In this document: positions 1 to 4,885 of the stretch, in pieces
Layout: every line of letters begins with the position of its first letter
Position numbering within the stretch: position 1 is the first letter of the stretch
Source: an uncultured Altererythrobacter sp.
Lineage (GTDB): Bacteria; Pseudomonadota; Alphaproteobacteria; Sphingomonadales; Sphingomonadaceae
Assembly (NCBI GenBank): GCA_946886175.1
Contig: CAMPIA010000039.1
Span: 1 to 9,162 of the forward strand
Direction: 5' to 3'
Length of the DNA stretch: 9,162 bases
Made by a program: the position numbers and the translations under genes
The notes under the pieces: generated by a model
Told to the model about the DNA's origin: nothing
What the model saw: only the letters and a program-made list of their open reading frames with translations
Database searches by the model: none

Positions 1-703
1 TCACGTTGACGCGGCTGCCGTCCTTGAGGCGCGCGTCGGCGAGCGGGGTGGTCTGATCGACGCGGCGGCCGACCTGGTTGACGATCCGCTGCGCGATCTG
101 GAACAGGTGCTGCTCGTCGCGGAAGCGGATGCTGGCGACCTGGAGCTTGCCCTTGCGCTCGATATAAGTCTGGTCGGGGCCGTTGACCATGATGTCGGAG
201 ATGTCGGGATCGTTGAGCAGCTCTTCGAGCGGACCGAAGCCGAGCAACTCGTCGATCAGCACTTTTTCCAGCGCGAACTGCTCGCGCCGGTTGAGCGTGA
301 CCTTGAGCTCGGCCAGCACCTCCATGATGATCGGGCGGAATTCTTCGCTGAGCTCGTCCTTGGTCAGCGTCGCCGCGGCTTCGGGATCGACGCGCTCCAG
401 CAAGCGGGGAAGCACCTGCTCCTTGATCTTGTGAACACTCGCTTCGAACCCGCCGACTTCGGCCTGCTGGTGGACCGCGTTTGCGCGATCCGCCAGACGC
501 GTCATCGCGTCGGCCCGGTTCGGCTGGCCGAGTTCGGGGAGCGAAGCGGGATCTTCGCCGGGCAGCGGAGGAAACTGGTCTCCGCCGGGCTCGGGCGCGC
601 GCTGGGCGGCGTCCCCGCCCTTCATGGGGCGCGCCACACCGAACGAGGGACGCGTGCCGGGCGACATACCGCCGGGCCCGTTCTTCCGTCCAAATGCGCT
701 CAT
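1..703 (-). CDS. cpaF: CpaF-family Tad/Flp pilus secretion ATPase, N-terminal part (cut by window edge)
   Basis: This is the 5' part of a gene that runs off the left edge. About 234 residues are visible, from ATG (701-703 on the complement) to a V codon at bases 2-4. CpaF/TadA proteins are cytoplasmic hexameric ATPases that power assembly of Flp/Tad pili. The first ~60 residues are a Gly/Pro-rich linker (start MSAFGRKNGPGGM). The N-terminal CpaF domain follows, with VLIDELLGFGPLEELLND, then SDIMVNGPDQTYIERKGKL and FRDEQHLFQIAQRIVNQVGR. The visible part ends in LADARLKDGSRVNV, which in the family directly precedes the ATPase core. Walker A, Walker B and the His box are therefore outside the window and cannot be checked. 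An AGGGG Shine-Dalgarno (711-715, complement) lies 7 bases before the ATG and supports this start. Family assignment is strong. Other tad/cpa genes would be expected at lower coordinates, beyond the window. Confidence 0.93.
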   Translation of the reverse strand, partial: MSAFGRKNGPGGMSPGTRPSFGVARPMKGGDAAQRAPEPGGDQFPPLPGEDPASLPELGQPNRADAMTRLADRANAVHQQAEVGGFEASVHKIKEQVLPRLLERVDPEAAATLTKDELSEEFRPIIMEVLAELKVTLNRREQFALEKVLIDELLGFGPLEELLNDPDISDIMVNGPDQTYIERKGKLQVASIRFRDEQHLFQIAQRIVNQVGRRVDQTTPLADARLKDGSRVNV

Positions 704-809
704 CTAAAGGCCCCTGCCTGACGTTTGGTTTTTCGGAGCCCGCGAGCATGCGGCCGGGCACCGGGTCGAAAGTGGTAAATATGTCGGAAAGGTTGAAAAA
801 CTCTGAAGT
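704..809. other. Leader/intergenic region upstream of cpaF
   Basis: This non-coding stretch separates the cpaF start from the stop codon of the PAP2 remnant; both are read on the minus strand. It contains the cpaF Shine-Dalgarno and an AT-richer patch around 775-805. I could not pair a -35 and a -10 box there with acceptable spacing, so no promoter is called. GCCCG and CGGGC arms near 738-759 could form a weak 5-bp stem, but no T tract follows on either strand. Confidence 0.4.
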
Positions 810-1146
810 TCATACCCCACGCGCCGCCGACTGCGTGCGCGGCTCTGCCGGCGCGATTGTCCGCGCGATCCAGCGGCAGGCGAGCCAGATGCCCGACACC
901 AGCGCGATCGAGACATAGCCGTCGACCGCATAGTGATAGGCGAGATGAACCGAGGACAGCAAAATCACCACGAAGAGACCGACCGAGAGCCGCGTCCTCG
1001 TGCCGGAACGGTGGGCGCGGGATGGCGTGGACGAAGGCAGGCAGGTCGAACGGTCGCGACTGCGCACGGGGCCGCACCCCGGGCGAACAGGTTTCGACGA
1101 ACGCCGCATCCAGCTGCGTTGCGCGCACGCCGCGGTTTTCGAACAC
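810..1146 (-). pseudogene. Remnant of a PAP2-superfamily (Aur1/Ipt1-like) membrane phosphatase, frame-disrupted
   Basis: On the minus strand the frame ending at TGA 810-812 encodes a hydrophobic segment, then SVHLAYHYAVDGYVSI, another hydrophobic helix and a short tail. The S-x-H...H-Y-x-x-D pattern is the third active-site motif of PAP2 phosphatases and Aur1-like phosphotransferases. Upstream, the second motif (normally P-S-F/M-H) is not readable in one frame: this frame gives CLPSSTPS near 1030. Adding one T after the TCG codon would give CLPSFHAI in the next frame, and a second shift would be needed to return to the VGLFVVILL frame. The N-terminal membrane helices of a normal PAP2 protein (about 200-300 residues) are missing, and only about 99 codons are open in this frame. 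I read it as a decayed gene. Sequencing error is an alternative explanation for one shift, but not for the missing N-terminus. The upstream limit is approximate. Confidence 0.55.
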
Positions 1147-1211
1147 TTCCCGCCCCTTCCGTGTAATCTTCGCGGGCCCGGGCTAGCGCGAGGATTCTAA
1201 GGTTTGCTTAA

Positions 1212-1229
1212 CCCTGATATCCGTCAGGG
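1212..1229. repeat. Inverted repeat CCCTGA-N6-TCAGGG
   Basis: A perfect 6-bp dyad (1212-1217 and 1224-1229) has a 6-base spacer, TATCCG. It lies about 70-90 bases before the transporter ATG. No T tract follows, so a rho-independent terminator is unlikely. It could be a transcription-factor operator or an mRNA-leader hairpin. The function is inferred from position only. Confidence 0.4.
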
Positions 1230-1250
1230 CCGGGCACTGGCCAAGCCTCG

Positions 1251-1270
1251 CCAGCCGCTGTAGCGGCCGG
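1251..1270. repeat. Short-loop dyad GCCGCT-GT-AGCGGC
   Basis: Perfect 6-bp arms (1254-1259 and 1262-1267) flank a 2-base centre. The symmetry extends to CC and GG at the outer ends (1251-1252, 1269-1270) across one A/C mismatch. It sits about 30-50 bases before the transporter start. Such a GC-rich dyad may be an operator or a stable leader hairpin, and there is no T run for termination. Chance occurrence in GC-rich DNA is possible. Confidence 0.35.
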
Positions 1271-1298
1271 GAAACGAAACGGCGGCGGGGGCGGTGCG

Positions 1299-2207
1299 AT
1301 GAAGCAGGATGAACGCACCGGGCTGCTCCTTGCGATTTGCGGCTTCGCGCTGCTTTCGTGCGGCGATGCGGTGATCAAGTCGATGGCGGGCATGTGGTCG
1401 CCCGTTGCGGTGGCGGCGCTGCGGTTCGCGATGGGCGCGGCCGGCCTGTCGCTGCTCCTGCTCCGGAGCGAGGGGCGGGCGGCCTTCCGCCCGACGAAGC
1501 CCTGGTTACAGGTCGCTCGCGGGGTGTGTCTCGCCGGAGCGACGTTGTGCTTCTTCTCGGCGATTTTCGTGTTGCCGCTGGCCGAAACCATGGCGATGAC
1601 CTTCGTCGCACCGATCATCACCGCGCTGCTCGCCGGGCCGCTGCTGGGGGAGCGGGTGCGTGCGGTGGTGTGGCTTGCCTCGGCGGTCGCGCTCGGCGGG
1701 GTGCTGCTGGTGCTGCGGCCGAACCTCGCCGAAGTCGGCGCGGTCGCGCTGTTGCCGCTGGGCTCGGCGTGCTTCTTCAGCCTGATGATGATCGCCAACC
1801 GAGCCTCCGCAGGGCAGGGCAGCGCGCTGTCGATGCAGGTCTTCATCGCCTGTGTCGCCGCGCCGGTGCTCGCGATCGCGGCCTTCGCGGGCCACGTCGG
1901 CGGGATCGAGGCGCTGCAAATCGGCGCTCCGCACTGGAGCGTGGTCGTGCGCTGCGCCATCGTCGCGGTCACCGCGAGCACCGCGCACTGGATCGTCTAT
2001 CTCGGGACGATGCGCGCGGGCGCGGCCACGATCGCGCCCACGACGTATGTCCAGATGCTGGTCGCGACATTGCTCGGCTGGCTGTTTTTCGGCGACGTGC
2101 CCGATGCGGTGACCGTACTTGGGGCCGCGATCATCATCGGTGCGGGGCTGCTGCTGTGGTGGCGCGTGCAGCCCGCAAAGCCGCAGGACGTGTTCGAGGC
2201 CGATTGA
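1299..2207 (+). CDS. EamA/DMT-family membrane transporter
   Basis: This 302-residue inner-membrane protein belongs to the drug/metabolite transporter superfamily. These carriers usually have ten helices, formed by two tandem EamA repeats, and export or import small metabolites. The sequence shows regularly spaced hydrophobic helices. The first repeat covers about residues 8-135 (LLLAICGFALLSCGDAVIKS at the start, and a second helix pair containing LPLAETMAMTFVAPIITALL). The second covers about 150-290 and ends in a helix, VLGAAIIIGAGLLLWW, just before a short cytoplasmic tail. The LAETMAMTF-APIITALL segment is typical of the family. The ATG at 1299 is preceded only by a G-rich stretch, so the start rests mainly on protein alignment to the first helix. 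Its stop codon (2205-2207) overlaps the putative promoter of the toxin-antitoxin pair. The substrate cannot be told from sequence. Confidence 0.92.
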   Translation: MKQDERTGLLLAICGFALLSCGDAVIKSMAGMWSPVAVAALRFAMGAAGLSLLLLRSEGRAAFRPTKPWLQVARGVCLAGATLCFFSAIFVLPLAETMAMTFVAPIITALLAGPLLGERVRAVVWLASAVALGGVLLVLRPNLAEVGAVALLPLGSACFFSLMMIANRASAGQGSALSMQVFIACVAAPVLAIAAFAGHVGGIEALQIGAPHWSVVVRCAIVAVTASTAHWIVYLGTMRAGAATIAPTTYVQMLVATLLGWLFFGDVPDAVTVLGAAIIIGAGLLLWWRVQPAKPQDVFEAD

Positions 2208-2231
2208 CATGATATCATGATATGATATCGC
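2204..2231 (+). promoter_or_regulatory. Putative promoter of the toxin-antitoxin operon
   Basis: A perfect TTGACA (2204-2209) overlaps the transporter stop codon. A TATCGC hexamer (2226-2231) follows after a 16-base spacer and is a reasonable -10. Transcription would then begin near 2238-2240, so the antitoxin ATG at 2241 would have a leader of at most about three bases. No Shine-Dalgarno is present before that ATG, which fits leaderless translation. The -10 lies inside the second palindrome, as expected for autorepression. The promoter is predicted by eye only. Confidence 0.5.
2208..2219. promoter_or_regulatory. Palindromic operator half 1 (CATGATATCATG)
   Basis: This perfect 12-bp palindrome starts 1 bp after the transporter stop codon. 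It shares the core GATATC, and the longer unit TGATATC, with the second palindrome at 2223-2238; ATGATAT recurs at 2209, 2217 and 2222. Ribbon-helix-helix antitoxins bind such short repeated dyads cooperatively, so it is the likely binding site of the product encoded just downstream. Confidence 0.6.
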
Positions 2232-2238
2232 GATATCA
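2223..2238. promoter_or_regulatory. Palindromic operator half 2 (TGATATCGCGATATCA)
   Basis: This perfect 16-bp palindrome ends two bases before the antitoxin ATG (2241) and covers the proposed -10 hexamer. It contains GATATC on both sides of a central GC. With the palindrome at 2208-2219 it forms an AT-rich island in otherwise GC-rich DNA. Binding there would block RNA polymerase. The role as autoregulatory operator is inferred from position, symmetry and the ribbon-helix-helix product. Confidence 0.6.
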
Positions 2239-2240
2239 CT

Positions 2241-2588
2241 ATGACGCGAATCCTCGCCGATCTGCCCGAAGAAGACATCAAGTGGCTCGACCGTTTGGCG
2301 GAAGAGCAGGGCAAGTCGCGCGCCGCGGTCTTGCGCGAGGCGGTGAGCGCCTATCGCGGCGAGACCTCGACCGATTGGATCGATCATGGGTTCGGGCTGT
2401 GGAAGGATCGCACCGATATCGGCGACGCGGTCGAATGGCAGCGGCGCGAACGTGCGTCGTGGACACGCCCGTGGGACGACGATTACGAGGCGGTGCGCGC
2501 CGAATTTCCCGACTTGTTCGACGCCGAGGACGATCGGCAGCACGAAATCTACAAACAGCTCGCCGCCAAGCGCGACAGCAAACCGTGA
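2241..2588 (+). CDS. vapB: Ribbon-helix-helix (CopG-type) antitoxin of a VapBC-like pair
   Basis: This 115-residue protein is the first gene of a two-gene toxin-antitoxin operon. Residues 1-40 fit a ribbon-helix-helix DNA-binding fold: the strand TRILADLP, helix EEDIKWLDRLAEEQG, then KSRAAVLREAVSAYR. Dimers of this fold bind palindromic operators, and two perfect ones lie directly upstream. Residues 47-72 (HGFGLWKDRTDIGDAVEWQRR and on) resemble the segment by which related antitoxins wrap their PIN toxin. After this comes an unusual acidic, charged tail of about 40 residues (WDDDYEAVRAEFPDLFDAED and beyond), which many relatives of about 80 residues lack. There is no Shine-Dalgarno before the ATG, consistent with a leaderless message. 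The stop overlaps the toxin GTG start by four bases. The gene symbol denotes the role in a VapBC-type module, not a confirmed orthologue. Confidence 0.85.
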   Translation: MTRILADLPEEDIKWLDRLAEEQGKSRAAVLREAVSAYRGETSTDWIDHGFGLWKDRTDIGDAVEWQRRERASWTRPWDDDYEAVRAEFPDLFDAEDDRQHEIYKQLAAKRDSKP

Positions 2589-2965
2589 GCGGCTTCGCAT
2601 TCGATGCCAATATCGTCATCGACGCGCTGTTGGGGGTGGAGAACGGGCGCGCCGAACTGCGCCGGGCGGTTAATCAGACAGGCCGCGCGTGGTTGAGCCG
2701 AATGGCATGGATCGAGGTCATGTCGAAAGGCTCGAGCGCCGAGTTGCGCGACATGGAACGCTTCTTGGCCGGGTTTGCGATCGACGAGATCGATTCTGAG
2801 ATCGGCGAGAGGGCTGCCGCTCTACGGCGCGAGCGGCGTGGGCTTCGTTCGCCTGACGCGATCATCCTCGCCACCGCTCTGGTCCGCGGCCGCGTGCTCG
2901 TTACTCGAAACACCAAGGACTTTCCGCCAAACATGCCGGGAATCCGCGTACCTTATACGCTTTGA
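2585..2965 (+). CDS. vapC: PIN-domain toxin ribonuclease (VapC-like)
   Basis: This 126-residue PIN-domain protein is probably a magnesium-dependent endoribonuclease held inactive by the upstream antitoxin. VapC toxins typically cleave tRNA or rRNA. The catalytic acidic residues are visible: D7 in FDANIVIDAL, E44 in MAWIEVMSKG, D91 in SPDAIILATAL and D112 in LVTRNTKDF, with N109 nearby. Length and motif order fit the family, and nothing suggests inactivation. The start is a GTG that overlaps the antitoxin stop (GTGA, 2585-2588). It is the only start codon placed just before the D7 motif, since the nearby ATG at 2604 is in another frame. No clear Shine-Dalgarno precedes it, so translation is probably coupled to the antitoxin. 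Its stop codon overlaps the glmS Shine-Dalgarno. The RNA target cannot be predicted. Confidence 0.88.
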   Translation: MSGFAFDANIVIDALLGVENGRAELRRAVNQTGRAWLSRMAWIEVMSKGSSAELRDMERFLAGFAIDEIDSEIGERAAALRRERRGLRSPDAIILATALVRGRVLVTRNTKDFPPNMPGIRVPYTL

Positions 2966-2969
2966 AGGA
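2964..2969 (+). promoter_or_regulatory. glmS ribosome binding site overlapping the vapC stop
   Basis: GAAGGA lies 11 bases before the glmS ATG and shares bases with the vapC stop codon (TGA 2963-2965). This ties glmS translation physically to the end of the toxin gene and leaves only 15 bases between the two genes. Confidence 0.65.
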
Positions 2970-2980
2970 CTGACAGCTCT

Positions 2981-4816
2981 ATGTGCGGAATCATCGGCAT
3001 CGCCGGCAGGAAAGAGGTCGCGGACCGGCTGGTCGACGGGCTGCGGCGGATGGAATATCGCGGTTACGACAGCGCCGGCGTGTGCACCGTCGACGGCGGC
3101 AAGCTCGTCCGTCGTCGCGCCGAAGGCAAGCTCGCCAACCTGGTCGCGGAGCTCGAACGCCATCCCGCGCCGGGCACGATCGGCATCGCACACACCCGCT
3201 GGGCGACGCACGGCGCGCCGACCGCGAACAACGCGCACCCGCACGCGACCGACCACGTCGCGCTGGTTCACAACGGCATCATCGAGAATTTCAAGCCGCT
3301 GCGCGATGAACTGGTCGCCAAGGATCGCAAGCTGGAGAGCGAGACCGACAGCGAGGTCGTCGCGCACCTGATCTCCGAGGAGATCGAGCACGGCGCTTCG
3401 CCCGAAGAGGCGGTCAAGGCGGTGCTGCCGCGGCTGCGCGGCGCCTTCGCACTGGCGATCGCCTTTCGCGACCATCCCGACATGCTGATCGGCGCGCGGC
3501 TCGGCTCGCCGCTGGTCGTCGGTTACGGCGCCGGAGAGAACGAGGGCGAGACCTACCTCGGTTCCGACGCCCTCGCGCTCGCGCCGCTGACGCAGAAGAT
3601 CGCCTATCTCGAGGAAGGCGACTGGGTCGTGATCCGCCGCGAGGGCGCGCAAGTCCACGACGCCGAAAACAATCCGGTCGAACGCGAAGTCACCACCTCG
3701 GGCGCCTCGGCCGCGGCGGTAGAGAAGGGCAATTATCGCCACTTCATGCAGAAGGAGATCTTCGAGCAGCCGACCGTCGTCGCGCAGACGCTCGCCTCCT
3801 ACATTCGCCGATCGGACAACACCGTCGCGCTGCCGCAGGTCGATTTCGATCTCTCGACGGTGAACCGGATCACGATCGTCGCCTGCGGCACCTCGTTCTA
3901 CGCCGCGATGGTCGCGAAATACTGGTTCGAGACTTTCGCCCGGGTGCCGGTCGATCTCGATGTCGCGAGCGAGTTCCGATATCGCGATCCCGTGCTCGAG
4001 GAGGGCGGGCTCGCGCTGTTCATTTCGCAGAGCGGGGAGACGGCAGACACGCTCGCGGCGCTGCGCCATTGCAAGGCGGCCGGGCAGACGATCGGCGTGG
4101 TCGTCAACGTGCCGACCAGCTCGATGGCGCGCGAGGCGGACCTGCTGCTGCCCACCCACGCCGGGCCCGAGATCGGCGTCGCCAGCACCAAGGCGTTCAC
4201 CTGCCAGCTCGCGGTGCTCGCCGCGCTGGCCGCGCATCTGGCGGTGGCCAAGGGCCGGATGGACCGCGCCGAGGAACAGGAGGTGGTGCGCCACCTTCTG
4301 GAAGCCCCCGCCGCGCTCAACGCCGCGCTCGATCACGACGAGGATATCGCCGGCATGGCGCACCTCATCGCGCCCGCCCGCGATGTGCTCTACCTCGGGC
4401 GCGGTCCGGATTACCCGCTGGCGCTCGAGGGCGCACTGAAGCTAAAGGAAATCAGCTACATCCACGCCGAAGGCTACGCCGCGGGCGAGATGAAGCACGG
4501 CCCCATCGCACTGATCGACGAAGCGGTGCCGGTGATCGTGCTCGCCCCGTCGGGCCCGCTGTTCGAGAAGACCGTCTCCAACATGCAGGAGGTCCGCGCG
4601 CGCGGCGGCAAGATCGTGCTGATCTCGGATGCAGAAGGTCTGCTCGAGGCGGGCGAGGGCTGCCTGGCCACGATCCAGATGCCCAAGGTCCACCCGCTGA
4701 TCGCACCGCTGGTCTATGCCGTGCCGGTGCAGTTGCTCGCCTATCACGTCGCGGTCGCCAAGGGGACCGATGTCGACCAGCCCCGCAACCTCGCGAAGTC
4801 GGTCACGGTGGAGTGA
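2981..4816 (+). CDS. glmS: Glutamine--fructose-6-phosphate aminotransferase (isomerizing)
   Basis: GlmS makes glucosamine-6-phosphate from fructose-6-phosphate and glutamine in the cytoplasm. This is the first committed step toward UDP-GlcNAc for peptidoglycan and lipopolysaccharide. The protein has 611 residues, close to the usual ~610. It opens with MCGIIGIAG, so C2 becomes the N-terminal nucleophile of the glutaminase domain (about 1-220, including RWATHG and HNGIIENF). Two SIS sugar-isomerase domains follow: CGTS at 302-305 and SQSGET at 349-354 in the first, then EISYIHAEGYAAGEMKHGPI in the second. The protein ends in the invariant PRNLAKSVTVE, with K606 matching the catalytic lysine of the E. 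coli enzyme. All key residues are present. It starts 15 bases after the PIN toxin and may be partly co-transcribed with it. No self-cleaving glmS ribozyme is possible in a leader this short. Identification is secure. Confidence 0.98.
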   Translation: MCGIIGIAGRKEVADRLVDGLRRMEYRGYDSAGVCTVDGGKLVRRRAEGKLANLVAELERHPAPGTIGIAHTRWATHGAPTANNAHPHATDHVALVHNGIIENFKPLRDELVAKDRKLESETDSEVVAHLISEEIEHGASPEEAVKAVLPRLRGAFALAIAFRDHPDMLIGARLGSPLVVGYGAGENEGETYLGSDALALAPLTQKIAYLEEGDWVVIRREGAQVHDAENNPVEREVTTSGASAAAVEKGNYRHFMQKEIFEQPTVVAQTLASYIRRSDNTVALPQVDFDLSTVNRITIVACGTSFYAAMVAKYWFETFARVPVDLDVASEFRYRDPVLEEGGLALFISQSGETADTLAALRHCKAAGQTIGVVVNVPTSSMAREADLLLPTHAGPEIGVASTKAFTCQLAVLAALAAHLAVAKGRMDRAEEQEVVRHLLEAPAALNAALDHDEDIAGMAHLIAPARDVLYLGRGPDYPLALEGALKLKEISYIHAEGYAAGEMKHGPIALIDEAVPVIVLAPSGPLFEKTVSNMQEVRARGGKIVLISDAEGLLEAGEGCLATIQMPKVHPLIAPLVYAVPVQLLAYHVAVAKGTDVDQPRNLAKSVTVE

Positions 4817-4885
4817 TTTCGAAAACAAACTGAATTTTTACGCGGCTTTACCGGCCCCTAACCTTTGCCGGCTATCTGCCGCGTC

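Larger units (their letters stand above)
1147..1298. other. Intergenic region upstream of the EamA transporter
   Basis: This non-coding spacer separates the PAP2 remnant from the transporter. It holds two dyad symmetries, listed separately. The bases just before the transporter start (about 1280-1298) are G-rich and offer only a loose Shine-Dalgarno. No convincing -35/-10 pair was found on the plus strand. Confidence 0.4.

Noticed and set aside
2222..2584. Upstream extension of the toxin frame to an ATG at 2222
   Set aside because: The frame happens to stay open through the antitoxin gene, but the peptide is Arg-rich and unlike PIN proteins, which begin just before the first catalytic Asp.
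1506..2600. 364-codon minus-strand open frame across the transporter and antitoxin genes
   Set aside because: It crosses two gene boundaries and the palindromic operator, and its composition is that of an antisense shadow.
2930..2960. Possible glmS promoter with a TTATAC box at the end of vapC
   Set aside because: No acceptable -35 at 16-18 bases, and the implied start site would fall on the glmS Shine-Dalgarno.
2822..4363. 513-codon minus-strand open frame opposite vapC and glmS
   Set aside because: Antisense shadow of glmS; it spans two unrelated genes and shows no domain.
4851..4871. CCGGC/GCCGG stem after glmS as a terminator
   Set aside because: Only 5 bp with an 11-base loop and no following T tract.
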